Positions 8,598 to 17,256 of a stretch of 64,000 nucleotides of DNA are shown here, in pieces. Within the stretch, counting starts at the first letter, position 1. Every line of letters begins with the position of its first letter. Origin of the DNA: Alphaproteobacteria bacterium (GTDB lineage: Bacteria; Pseudomonadota; Alphaproteobacteria; Micropepsales; Micropepsaceae); the NCBI GenBank assembly GCA_015654635.1, contig JAATGP010000025.1, forward strand, positions 1 to 64,000, in the 5' to 3' direction. Both the position numbers and the translations under genes were made by a program. Under the pieces are notes generated by a model that had not been told where the DNA came from, made no database searches, and saw only the letters and a list, made by a program, of their open reading frames with translations.

Positions 8598-11489
8598 CTA
8601 TTCCCCCACCAGGCGGGCGAAAACGGCATGGGCCCGGGCCTGCAGATCGGCTAGGAGGCGCTGCAAACTCTCGAAATGCGCCACCCCGGCAGCGCGGGCC
8701 AAGAGGGCTTTGAGGCCCGGCGTGGCCGCCGCCGGGTCAACCGGGCCTTCCACGGCGATGCGCAGCACTTGCAACAGGGCAAGCTGCAGCTGCGCGGCGG
8801 TGGCCAGGATGATGGCGTCCGGCTCGCTGAGGACGGCTGCGGTCTTGAGGCGGCTCAGCACCTCTTGCGTGCCTTGCGCCAGAATCGCGGGGTCCGTTGC
8901 CGCATATTGCAGCTGCAAGAGCTGGGCGGTGAAATCGATATCCATCAGCCCGCCGGGCGCGTATTTCAGATCGAAGGGGCTTTTGCCGGGATATTGCGCC
9001 GCCACCTTGTGGCGCATGGCATTGGCATCGGCGCGCAAGCCCTCTTTATCCGCGCGGCGGCAGAGGGTGTGGCGGATCACATCGCGCACTGCCCCCGCCA
9101 AAATCGGCGCCCCGGCAACCACCCGGGCGCGGGTCAGCGCCATGCGCTCCCAGGTCCAGGATTGCGCGGCGTGATAGCGGGTGAAAGCCTCCAGGCTGAC
9201 CGCCGCGGGGCCTTGGCTGCCGGTGGGGCGCAGCTGCATATCCACCTCATAAAGCCCGCCTTCGCCGGTTGGGGCGGTGAGCGCTGCGATCAGGCGCTGG
9301 GCCAGCCGCGCGTAATAATGCGAGACGGCGAGCGGCTTTGCCCCATCCGACTGCTCGATACCCGGCAAGGCGTCATAGACGAAGATGAGGTCGAGATCGC
9401 TGCCGGCGGTCATCTCGGCGGCACCCAGCTTACCCATGGCGATGACGGCGAAGGCCCCGCCCTTGATGCGGCCATGGGTTTCGACCAGCTCGGCTTCGCT
9501 GCGGGTGAGGAGCGCGGCGATGACGGTCTCGGCAATGGCGGTGAAGGCGGGCCCCGCCGCATCGGGCTTGGCGATGCCTTCGATCACCTGCACCCCAACG
9601 CGGAAAATCTGCTCATGGGCGAAACGGCGGGCGGTATCGAGCACAGCCTCATAGCGCGGCGCCCCGGCCAGCATCTCCGCGAATTGACGCTCCAGATCTT
9701 CCCGCGCCGGCAGCGCCAGCAGAAAGCCGGGATCGAGCAGCGCATCCAGCGTGGCCGGCGCACGGGCAAGATGGGTGGCCAACCGCGGCGCCGAGCCCAT
9801 GATGGCGGCGATGAGGTGCAGCAGCTCGTCACGCGCCAAGAGCAGGGCAAAAAGCTGAACGCCGGAGGGAAGATTGGTGAGGAAGCGGTCGAACTGGGCA
9901 AAGGCGGCATCGGGATCCGCGGTGGCGGCGAGCGCCGCGAGCAAAGCCGGGATCAGCTTGGTCAGGCCCTCGCGCGCCCGCACGCTGCGGGTGGCGCGGA
10001 TGCGGCCGTGATGCCAGCCGCGGATGGCGCCGGAGATATGGGTGCCGTCGCGAAAGCCCATCTGGTGCAGAGTTTCCAGGGTTTCGGGATCATCCTCCAC
10101 CCCGGTGAAGACGAGGCTGCCGCCCTCCCCTGCCAGAGGCGCAGCGCGCTCGAAGAGCTGGGCATAATGGCCTTGCACGATGTTGAGGCGCTGGGTGAGC
10201 GCGGCGCCGAAAGGGGCGGTGCCGGCAAAGCTGCAGAAGCAGGCGATATGGGCGAGGCCCTCCGCATCCTTGGGCACGGTGTGGGTCTGCTCGTCGTCGA
10301 TCATCTGCAGGCGATGTTCGAGGGTACGGAAAAAACGATAAGCCTCGGAGAGTTCGCGCGCCGCCTCATCGCTGACATGCGCGCGCAGACGCAGCGCCTC
10401 CAACGCCGCCAGTGTGGCGGGCGAACGTAAGCAAGGATCGCGGCCGCCCAAGATGAGCTGCTGGGTTTGCACAAAAAACTCAATCTCGCGGATGCCGCCG
10501 CGGCCAAGCTTGATGTTATGGCCCGCCACCGCAATCTCGCCATGGCCGTTATGGGCGTGGATCTGGCGCTTGATGGAATGGATGTCTTCGATGGCGGCAA
10601 AATCGAGATTGCGGCGCCAGATGAAGGGCGCGATCACCTCTTTCAAGAAGCGCGCCCCGGCGCCGGGATCACCCGCACAACCCCGCGCCTTGATGAAGGC
10701 GGCGCGCTCCCAATTCTGCCCCATCGCTTCGTAGTAATCGGCGGCCGCATCGGTGGAGATGGCGACTTGCGTCGCTCCGGCATCGGGGCGCAAGCGCAGA
10801 TCGACGCGGAAGACATAACCATCGGCGGTGATATCTGCGATCAGCTTGACGATATGCTTGATGATGTCGACCGCGGCGCCGCGCTGATCGCCGCGCTTGG
10901 CAAAGGGAAAGCTGGTGGCATCGTAAAAGGTAACGATGTCGATATCGCTGGAGTAATTGAGTTCGAAGCCGCCATATTTGCCCATAGCGAGGACGACAAG
11001 GCCGGTGGACGCCTCCAGCGTAGCGCCATCCTTGTCCGCCCATACCGAACCGCGGGCGGCGTGTTTTAAAGCAAAGCGCAACGCGGCTTTGACCGCCGCA
11101 TCGGCAAAACGGGTGAGGCTTTGGGTGACATCTTCCAGCGTGAAGAGGCCCGCGATATCGGCAAGACCAATCACCAGCGCGGCTTGACGCTTGGCGCGGC
11201 GCAGCGCCTGCATGATCTCAAGTTCGATGCTGGCCTCGCCCGCGGCCAGAGCAGCGGCTTCGATTTCGGCGAGCAGCGGGCGCGGGCCATCACTAAAGAA
11301 ACGCCGCAGCAGCGCAGGCTCGCGTACCGCCAGCCGCGAGAGGTACGCGCTGTTACCAAACGCTGAAGCGAGAAGTAGCTGCGCCGCCTCATCGGGCACA
11401 TACCCGGCCTCCGCCAGCCGCTCAAAGCTGCGCCCCGCTAGCGCCTTGTCGAAAGGTTGCGGCAACGTCAGCGGAGCGAGGATGGTCAT
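8598..11489 (-). CDS. glnE: Bifunctional glutamine synthetase adenylyltransferase/deadenylase
   Basis: Adds and removes AMP on glutamine synthetase, tuning nitrogen assimilation in response to PII. 963 residues, the full GlnE length. Two nucleotidyltransferase domains are visible. The N-terminal deadenylase half carries NYSSDIDIVTFYD (about residue 180) and ITADGYVFRVDLRLRPD. The C-terminal adenylase half carries AGSDLDLIFVYD (about 700) and LYEVDMQLRPTGSQGP. Helical linker segments with GRGGIREIEFFVQ follow the first domain. The gene stands alone, downstream of an MBL-fold gene on the same strand. A 27-bp piece of its coding sequence recurs near 43.5 kb. Confidence 0.97.
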   Translation of the reverse strand: MTILAPLTLPQPFDKALAGRSFERLAEAGYVPDEAAQLLLASAFGNSAYLSRLAVREPALLRRFFSDGPRPLLAEIEAAALAAGEASIELEIMQALRRAKRQAALVIGLADIAGLFTLEDVTQSLTRFADAAVKAALRFALKHAARGSVWADKDGATLEASTGLVVLAMGKYGGFELNYSSDIDIVTFYDATSFPFAKRGDQRGAAVDIIKHIVKLIADITADGYVFRVDLRLRPDAGATQVAISTDAAADYYEAMGQNWERAAFIKARGCAGDPGAGARFLKEVIAPFIWRRNLDFAAIEDIHSIKRQIHAHNGHGEIAVAGHNIKLGRGGIREIEFFVQTQQLILGGRDPCLRSPATLAALEALRLRAHVSDEAARELSEAYRFFRTLEHRLQMIDDEQTHTVPKDAEGLAHIACFCSFAGTAPFGAALTQRLNIVQGHYAQLFERAAPLAGEGGSLVFTGVEDDPETLETLHQMGFRDGTHISGAIRGWHHGRIRATRSVRAREGLTKLIPALLAALAATADPDAAFAQFDRFLTNLPSGVQLFALLLARDELLHLIAAIMGSAPRLATHLARAPATLDALLDPGFLLALPAREDLERQFAEMLAGAPRYEAVLDTARRFAHEQIFRVGVQVIEGIAKPDAAGPAFTAIAETVIAALLTRSEAELVETHGRIKGGAFAVIAMGKLGAAEMTAGSDLDLIFVYDALPGIEQSDGAKPLAVSHYYARLAQRLIAALTAPTGEGGLYEVDMQLRPTGSQGPAAVSLEAFTRYHAAQSWTWERMALTRARVVAGAPILAGAVRDVIRHTLCRRADKEGLRADANAMRHKVAAQYPGKSPFDLKYAPGGLMDIDFTAQLLQLQYAATDPAILAQGTQEVLSRLKTAAVLSEPDAIILATAAQLQLALLQVLRIAVEGPVDPAAATPGLKALLARAAGVAHFESLQRLLADLQARAHAVFARLVGE

Positions 11490-11507
11490 GGGGGAAGCCT
11501 ACTACTT

Positions 11508-11528
11508 ACCCTCCCCTTGAGGGAGGGT
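11508..11528. repeat. Short palindromic repeat, CTCCCCTTGAGGGAG type
   Basis: An inverted repeat ACCCTCCCC/GGGAGGGT around a TTGA centre in the 49-base gap between the MBL gene and glnE. Near copies with the same core lie at 16853-16875 and 35965-35985. It is probably a dispersed palindromic unit that can fold in the transcript. Confidence 0.6.
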
Positions 11529-11538
11529 TAAAGAGACC

Positions 11539-12375
11539 TCACTCCGCCGCTTTGGGAAAGGCGGGCAGTTTGGCGATGTCGCTGGGATCGTGCTGGATGA
11601 TGAAAAGGGCGCCGGTATTTTTGATGAGGCCGCGAACGCGGTCCATCGAAGCGAGGCTGTCGGCGCGATTGGCGTTCCAATCCGGCAAACCGTTGCTGTC
11701 ATAATTCTCGCGGAAATGGGCGACATCGCCGGAGAGCAGCACCGGGCCGGTTTTGGCAAGACGCAGCAACAGGCCGTGATGGCCCGGCGTGTGGCCCGGC
11801 AAGTTGATCATCACCACCGTGCCGTCGCCATAGATGTCGCGGTCGCCCGTGACGGCATCGAGCTTGCCGCCACCCGTCAGCCATGGCGCCAGGGGTTTGG
11901 CGCGGGGATCATCCTTGGAGGGCAGCGCATCGATGTCGCCTTTGCCGATGAGAAGCCGTGCCTTGGGAAAGCTCGCCGCTTGGCCGGTGTGGTCGCCATG
12001 ATAATGGCTGATGCCGACATCGGCGATGCGATCCGGCGTCAGGCCCAACTGCTTAAGCTGATCGACGATGGTGATCGAAACGGTGTCGGACACCGCCGCC
12101 TTGGGATCGATCTTGGCGCCGAGATCGGCCGCCGGCAGACCGGTATCCCAGATGAGATAGCTGTCGCCATGCTGGATCAGATAACAGCTCGCCACCAGAT
12201 CCATGGAGCGGCCGGTATAGGCCTTGGTGTCGGAGAAGAAGTTGAGATCGCTGAAGTGAATCTGCCCGCAATCCAGCCGCCACAACTTGACGATGGGTTT
12301 CACCTCCGTGGCCTGCGCCGCGCCGAAGAGAATTGCCGCCGCCACAAAGCCACCGACCAAAGACAAAAACCGCAT
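11539..12375 (-). CDS. Secreted metallo-beta-lactamase-fold hydrolase, AHL-lactonase-like
   Basis: 278 residues from the ATG at 12375, which begins a clear signal peptide (MRFLSLVGGFVAAAILFGAAQA). The frame stays open further upstream, but through repeat-like DNA. The zinc site HYHGDHTGQ matches the HxHxDH signature, with a second ligand set in LPGHTPGHHG and an Asp in LLSGDVAHF. The layout resembles the AiiA/AttM lactonase branch (N-acyl homoserine lactone or other lactones). The signal peptide indicates periplasmic action, unusual for quorum-quenching enzymes, so the true substrate is open. Confidence 0.85.
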   Translation of the reverse strand: MRFLSLVGGFVAAAILFGAAQATEVKPIVKLWRLDCGQIHFSDLNFFSDTKAYTGRSMDLVASCYLIQHGDSYLIWDTGLPAADLGAKIDPKAAVSDTVSITIVDQLKQLGLTPDRIADVGISHYHGDHTGQAASFPKARLLIGKGDIDALPSKDDPRAKPLAPWLTGGGKLDAVTGDRDIYGDGTVVMINLPGHTPGHHGLLLRLAKTGPVLLSGDVAHFRENYDSNGLPDWNANRADSLASMDRVRGLIKNTGALFIIQHDPSDIAKLPAFPKAAE

Positions 12376-12697
12376 CGCGCACACCCCGAAAAATTCCACG
12401 AATTTATAGACGGCCCAGAAGACACTTTCGACACCCTCGCGCGCATAACACGGTTGCGGGAGAACCATCCCAATTGTCATTCCCGACCGAGTGAGCCCTG
12501 TGCGTGCTTCGGGGCTCGCCGCCCCATGGTCACTGGTTTTCCTCGACCATTGATTCGCGGCGAACGCCTCAACATGGCGAGATTTTTGAGCCCCACTTTC
12601 GTCATGCCGAGGTGCCCCGCGCGCGCGGAAGCTAACGGCTAGACGCAGACATTCGGGCTCGAAGCGCGCAGCGTCAGCCGGGAACGGCAAGTTTGGT
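12376..12697. repeat. Intergenic region with fragments of a dispersed repeat
   Basis: No gene is convincing here. The stretch about 12476-12660 contains pieces of the repeat family seen elsewhere in the window: GTCATTCCCGAC near 12477, GTGCGTGCTTCGGGG near 12507 and CGTCATGCCGAGGTG near 12600. The promoter of the MBL gene should lie at its left end. Confidence 0.45.
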
Positions 12698-14140
12698 TTA
12701 GCTCGTTCGCTCGAGAGCTGGTGGCGCGAGTTGGGGTTGTTTACGCCCCAATGCTCTTGGAAACGACACCGTGGCTTTGAGGCCAGGGTTGTTGTCGCCC
12801 AGGATCAGTTTGGCGTCGTGCATGCGGGCGACGGCGGCGACCAGGGAGAGGCCGAGGCCGGTGCCGGGGGAGTTGCGGCTTTTTTCCAGGCGCACGAAAC
12901 GCTCCAGCACGCGGGCGCGTTCTTCCACCGGAATCCCGGGGCCGGTGTCGGCCACGGTGAGGTCGATGCTGAGCGGCGTTTCGGTGGCTGAAACCGAGAT
13001 ATGGCCCCCGCTGAGTGAATATTTGATGGCGTTGTCGATCAGATTGGCCAGCGCCTGACTGACGAGACTGCGATTGCCTTCCACGGTGAGCACACCCGAG
13101 GGCGCCACTTCCAAGGTGATCTCTTTTTCCTCGGCCAGCGGGGCATAAAGATCGGCGACATCGGCGACGACGGCGGAAAGGTCCAGCGGCGCCATGCTGC
13201 CGCGGGTCATGCCGGAATCGGCCTCGGCGATGAGGAGCAGCGCGTTGAAGGTGGCGATGAGGCGATCGGTTTCGGCGATGGTGGCTTCGATATCGTCCTG
13301 ATGCGGATCATCGGATGCCATGCGCCGCTGCATCTCTTCCAGGCGGTTGCGCAGACGGTTGAGGGGGGTGCGCAGATCGTGGGCGACCGAATCCACCACC
13401 TCGCGCATGCCCTTCATCAAGCGCTCGGTCCGTTCCAGCATGATGTTGAGATTTTCGGCCAGCAAATCCATTTCGTCATGCGAGCCCGTTACCGGCACAC
13501 GGCGGGAGAAATCGCCGGCCACGACCTCGGCGCTGGTCCGCGTGATGGCATCCAGGCGGCGCAGAAAATTGCGGCTCATCAGAAGGCCGCCGCCGACACC
13601 GAAGAGCAGCATCAGACCCGCGCTCCATGGAATCGTGGTGGAGAAGAATTTGCGGCTGAGCTTTTGGTCGGAAATATCGCGCGCCACCAGCAGCAGAAAA
13701 CCGCCGGGCAGGAAAAAAGCTTGGCCGCGGGCGGTGCGGGTGACGGTGCCGCCCTGCTGACCGCTCTGATATTCGAACTCGACATAGCGCCCGCTCAGCT
13801 TGGCCGAATCGGGCAGCTCTATAAGATTGCCTGCTAGCACACCGCCGGAGGGGCTCTGCAAATAATAAAGCCCGCTATTGTGCTGCGCGACGCGCGCGGT
13901 GATGACATCGGAAAGGCCGATGATGCCGGTGCGCTGATATTGTTCGCGCAAGCCGCCGACCTCGGCATCGATAGTCTCATCGGTCTGGGCGTCGACGGCG
14001 CGCTGGGCATTCCAATAGGTGAAGGCCACCAGCGCCGTCGCCGAGACAGCGTAGAAAAACACAAAAATAAGCGTGATGCGGAAGGCCTGCGTATGCAGGA
14101 CCCGCTCGGCCCAGCGCCAATTGGTGTTATTTCGCGGCAC
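12698..14140 (-). CDS. Sensor histidine kinase, EnvZ/PhoR class
   Basis: 480 residues: a membrane segment near 17-38, a periplasmic sensing loop (about 40-165), a second membrane segment near 168-190 and a HAMP linker. Then come the H-box VAHDLRTPLNRLRN, N-box NLIDNAIKYS, and the ATP-binding boxes DTGPGIPVEERA and GTGLGLSLV. It autophosphorylates on the H-box His and passes phosphate to the response regulator whose gene overlaps its start by 14 bases. The adjacent DegP-type protease gene suggests an envelope-stress or periplasmic cue, though this is only positional. Confidence 0.93.
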   Translation of the reverse strand: MPRNNTNWRWAERVLHTQAFRITLIFVFFYAVSATALVAFTYWNAQRAVDAQTDETIDAEVGGLREQYQRTGIIGLSDVITARVAQHNSGLYYLQSPSGGVLAGNLIELPDSAKLSGRYVEFEYQSGQQGGTVTRTARGQAFFLPGGFLLLVARDISDQKLSRKFFSTTIPWSAGLMLLFGVGGGLLMSRNFLRRLDAITRTSAEVVAGDFSRRVPVTGSHDEMDLLAENLNIMLERTERLMKGMREVVDSVAHDLRTPLNRLRNRLEEMQRRMASDDPHQDDIEATIAETDRLIATFNALLLIAEADSGMTRGSMAPLDLSAVVADVADLYAPLAEEKEITLEVAPSGVLTVEGNRSLVSQALANLIDNAIKYSLSGGHISVSATETPLSIDLTVADTGPGIPVEERARVLERFVRLEKSRNSPGTGLGLSLVAAVARMHDAKLILGDNNPGLKATVSFPRALGRKQPQLAPPALERTS

Positions 14141-14804
14141 GGATCATATAACCCGCTCCACGGATGGTGTGCAGCAACGGGGCCTCGAAGCCTTTGTCGA
14201 TCTTGGCGCGCAGGCGCGAGATATGGACATCGATGACATTGGTTTGGGGATCGAAATGATATTCCCAGACGCTTTCCAAGAGCATGGTGCGGGTGACGAC
14301 TTGCCCGGCATGACGCATCAGATATTCCAGCAGGCGAAATTCGCGTGGCTGCAGATCGATATCCTGAGCACTGCGGGTGGCGGCGCGGGTGAGCAAATCC
14401 AGCTCCAGCTCGCCGACCGTAAGCTTGGTCTTGACCGAGGCGGGGGCTCTGCGGCGCATCAAAGCATCGATGCGGGCGAGGAGTTCGACAAAGGCATAAG
14501 GTTTGGTGAGATAATCGTCGCCGCCAGCCTTCAGACCTTTGACGCGATCATCGACCTCGGAGAGGGCAGAGAGGAACAGCACCGGCATCAGATTACCATG
14601 CTCGCGCATCTCGGCCACCACATTGAGGCCATCCATTTTCGGCAGCATGCGATCGATGATGGCACAATCGTAAGGCCGGGACAGCGCCAAGGTGAGACCG
14701 GTGTCGCCATCGGCCGCCTCGTCCACGACATGCCCGGCTTCTTTCAGCCCGTTCACCAGATAGCGCTGCGCCTCGAGATCGTCTTCCACCACGAGAATGC
14801 GCAT
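14127..14804 (-). CDS. OmpR-family response regulator
   Basis: 225 residues from the ATG at 14804, which begins MRILVVEDDLEAQ and has GTGGAG upstream. The frame is open further upstream but without receiver sequence. Receiver domain: acidic pocket EDD, phosphoacceptor Asp in CAIIDRMLPKMDG, conserved Thr/Ser and Lys (LTKPYAF). Winged-helix DNA-binding domain from about residue 125, with REFRLLEYLMRHAGQVVTR and NVIDVHISRLRAKID. It is paired with the overlapping kinase gene and follows the protease gene by 155 bases. Confidence 0.94.
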   Translation of the reverse strand: MRILVVEDDLEAQRYLVNGLKEAGHVVDEAADGDTGLTLALSRPYDCAIIDRMLPKMDGLNVVAEMREHGNLMPVLFLSALSEVDDRVKGLKAGGDDYLTKPYAFVELLARIDALMRRRAPASVKTKLTVGELELDLLTRAATRSAQDIDLQPREFRLLEYLMRHAGQVVTRTMLLESVWEYHFDPQTNVIDVHISRLRAKIDKGFEAPLLHTIRGAGYMIRAAK

Positions 14805-14959
14805 GGCCGTTCTCCACTTCTTTTTGTGAAATGGGCCCAACGCAACGCGGGCCTCTTTGAAAAATAAAGCCACGCCGGTGGCAGCTACGAGGGGGGGCGA
14901 GACCGCCACCGGCGCGGGTAGCCGAGTCAGCCCTTGCGGGCGACCCGGAAAGCAAAGAC

Positions 14960-16528
14960 TCAGGTCTTGGCGATCGGAACCGCCACGAAATGCGACGTAC
15001 CCGCCGAGGAGACGAGCAACAGAACACTCTTCAGGCCGGCCGAATGGGCCTGGGCAACGCTTTTTTCGACATCTTGCGGGCTATGAACGGCCTTGTTGTG
15101 GACCGAGACCACCACATCGCCCGGCTGCAGGCCTTGGTCGGCCGCATCGGAATCCGGGTCGACCTTGGTGACCACAACGCCCTGGACGCTTTCATCCAGA
15201 TTGTAAGCTTTGCGCACTTCCGGTGAGAGCGCGGTAAGACCAAGACCCATCGCTTTGCCGGTGACGGCAAAATTGGCGGGACCACCTTCCGGCTCGCCGG
15301 TGTTGGCGGCCACTTGGGTGTCCTTCTTGGCGCCGATCGTGACCGCCAGATTCTGACGGGCGCCATCGCGCAAAATGGAGAAGGCAGCCGATTTGCCGGC
15401 GGGCAGTGAGGCGACCCGGCGGGTCAGATCATGGGCATCGCTGACTTCCTTGCCGTTGATGGCCAGGATGACATCACCCTGGCGCACACCGCCGCGCGCG
15501 GCCGGGCTATCGGGCACCAAGCTTGCCACCAGGGCGCCTTTGGGGTCCTTCAAATTCAGCGAGGCGGCAATCTCCGGCGTGACCGGCTGGATTTGCACGC
15601 CGAGCCAGCCGCGAGCGACCCGGCCATGGCTCTGCAGCGCCGCCACCACATCTTTGATGGTGGAAGCGGGAATGGCAAAGCCGATCCCGACGCTGCCGCC
15701 GGAAGGCGAGAAGATCATCGAATTCATGCCGATCACCTGGCCGCGCAGGTCGAAGGTGGGGCCGCCGGAATTGCCACGGTTGATGGGGGCGTCGATCTGG
15801 ATGAAGTCGGTATAAGGCTGCTCGGAATTGCCGAGATCGCGACCGATCGACGAAACGATACCCGCCGTAACGGTGTTCGACAGGCCGAACGGATTTCCCA
15901 CCGCCACCACCCAATCGCCGACGCGCAAGGTGCGGTCGTTGCCGAACTCGACCGTCGGCAGCGGCTTATCGGTGACGACCTTGAGCAAGGCCACGTCGGT
16001 CGAGGCATCGGTGCCAATCAGCTTGGCGGTAAAGCTGCGGCCATCGGGCAGTTTGACGGTGATCTTGCTGGCGCCATCGACGACATGGTTGTTGGTGACG
16101 ATAAGGCCGGATTTGTCGATGATGAAGCCCGACCCCATTGAGGTGGCTTTGCGGGGGATTTGCGGCTGCGGACGCATCTGCGGGCGGCCACCGAACTGGC
16201 GGAAAAGATCGCGGAAGGCATCCGGCATGTCGTCGAGGTCGGGCTGGGCGCCGCCCTTTTCCACCTCTTCGGCCGTGACCGACACCACGGCGGGGCTGAC
16301 CCGCTCGACCAGATCGGCAAAGCTGAACGGCGTTCCGTTCTCCATCATCCGCGCCGGAGCAGCGCTGCCCCGGTCGGCCACGTCGTAATGCGCCGCCGCA
16401 GACTCTGCCGGATGGTCCGGCAAAATGGCATAAGCACCGAAACTGACGCCGATGATGGCGGCAACCGCCGTCCCGGCCAAAAGGGCCTTGTTGCGCTTCA
16501 TATAGGCCATGACCTGCTCTTTGTTCAT
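14960..16528 (-). CDS. Periplasmic DegP/HtrA-family serine protease
   Basis: 522 residues. I choose the ATG at 16528 because GGAGAAGGGACCA precedes it; an upstream ATG at 16549 is in frame but has no such site. A membrane anchor or signal segment (LLAGTAVAAIIGVSFGAYAI) leads into a trypsin-like domain with the catalytic triad His (TNNHVVDGA), Asp (STDVALLKV) and Ser (RGNSGGPTF). Two PDZ domains follow, about residues 300-390 and 430-510 (RGWLGVQIQPV, GVVVTKVDPDSDAADQGL). It degrades or refolds damaged envelope proteins. The two-component pair downstream on the same strand may control it. Confidence 0.95.
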   Translation of the reverse strand: MNKEQVMAYMKRNKALLAGTAVAAIIGVSFGAYAILPDHPAESAAAHYDVADRGSAAPARMMENGTPFSFADLVERVSPAVVSVTAEEVEKGGAQPDLDDMPDAFRDLFRQFGGRPQMRPQPQIPRKATSMGSGFIIDKSGLIVTNNHVVDGASKITVKLPDGRSFTAKLIGTDASTDVALLKVVTDKPLPTVEFGNDRTLRVGDWVVAVGNPFGLSNTVTAGIVSSIGRDLGNSEQPYTDFIQIDAPINRGNSGGPTFDLRGQVIGMNSMIFSPSGGSVGIGFAIPASTIKDVVAALQSHGRVARGWLGVQIQPVTPEIAASLNLKDPKGALVASLVPDSPAARGGVRQGDVILAINGKEVSDAHDLTRRVASLPAGKSAAFSILRDGARQNLAVTIGAKKDTQVAANTGEPEGGPANFAVTGKAMGLGLTALSPEVRKAYNLDESVQGVVVTKVDPDSDAADQGLQPGDVVVSVHNKAVHSPQDVEKSVAQAHSAGLKSVLLLVSSAGTSHFVAVPIAKT

Positions 16529-16549
16529 TGGTCCCTTCTCCACCGACAT

Positions 16550-16885
16550 GGAGTGGCAGTGTGATACGCCTGGAACATGGCTGTATTATTTCTCAAAGAT
16601 GAATTGTGCGCAATGGAAATATTACGCTAACGAAGGGGTGGCAGACGAACTTTTGCGCGCGCCGGACTGCACGGCGGGAGCATTCTATACTGCGGCAAGG
16701 TTTGGGGGGATCTGCGATGGGGCGCTTGCTAGCGATTTTGCTCTGCGCCGCGCGGCGGCTGTTTGCCGGTGACGAGCACGACGCCTTCTTCGCCAAGCCG
16801 CAGCGCTGTTCAAGCCGATGCTGGTGCTGAAGAAGGTGGCGTGAATCGCCGTCACCTCTCCCTTGCGGGGAGGTGAAGAGATGTT
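16550..16885. other. Intergenic region with a possible small or decayed plus-strand gene
   Basis: Of interest is an ATG at 16717 with a GGGGGG stretch about 8 bases upstream. It opens a 37-codon frame (starts MGRLLAILLCAARRLFAG, stop at 16828-16830). In another frame the end of the region reads AAALFKPMLVLKKVA then stop, so a frameshifted small gene is conceivable. A palindromic repeat (ACCTCTCCCTTGCGGGGAGGT core) lies at 16853-16875. Nothing here is certain enough to call a gene. Confidence 0.3.
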
Positions 16886-17227
16886 CTAATGCCCGCCGCC
16901 TTGGAAAATTTCTTCGGCGAGGCCGGTCACGTAATGCAAGCCGTCGAGCGTCAAGGTGATGCTGTGGGGCCAGACGGCGCGGGCCACGCCCTTGCGCTCA
17001 AGCGCGTTCCACACCGCTTCGTTGAAGAGGCCGGTGGCATCCTTCGACGCCACCACAGCACCGCCAAGATGGAAATGATCGCCATGCGCTTGCGGGAAGC
17101 GAGTGATGGTAACCTCGCCATTGGGCTCTTGCCCGGCGTGATCGGGTAGGCTGGCAAGGCCTTGCAGCAATGTCAGCGTGCGCAGCTGCAGGGGATTCAG
17201 TTTGAGCGGGTTATTCTTCGGCGGCAT
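16886..17227 (-). CDS. Hypothetical protein, 113 aa
   Basis: Starts MPPKNNPLKLNPLQLRTL at the ATG at 17227; the longer open frame to 17683 is the shadow of the overlapping CoA-transferase-like gene. I do not recognise the family. The protein is soluble, with two HGDHFHLGG-like His-rich motifs (residues about 45-55), TITRFPQ and a C-terminal ITLTLDGLHYVTGLAEEIF. The His cluster could bind metal, but that is a guess. It follows the CoA-transferase-like gene by 29 bases and is probably co-transcribed. Confidence 0.75.
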   Translation of the reverse strand: MPPKNNPLKLNPLQLRTLTLLQGLASLPDHAGQEPNGEVTITRFPQAHGDHFHLGGAVVASKDATGLFNEAVWNALERKGVARAVWPHSITLTLDGLHYVTGLAEEIFQGGGH

Positions 17228-17256
17228 GGGCTTCCTCACGCGCGGAGGCGGTGACC

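Noticed and set aside
8676-10430. 584-codon plus-strand frame opposite glnE
   Set aside because: Antisense of glnE with typical shadow composition and no ribosome binding site.
11590-12642. 350-codon plus-strand frame
   Set aside because: Antisense of the MBL-fold gene and of the repeat region next to it.
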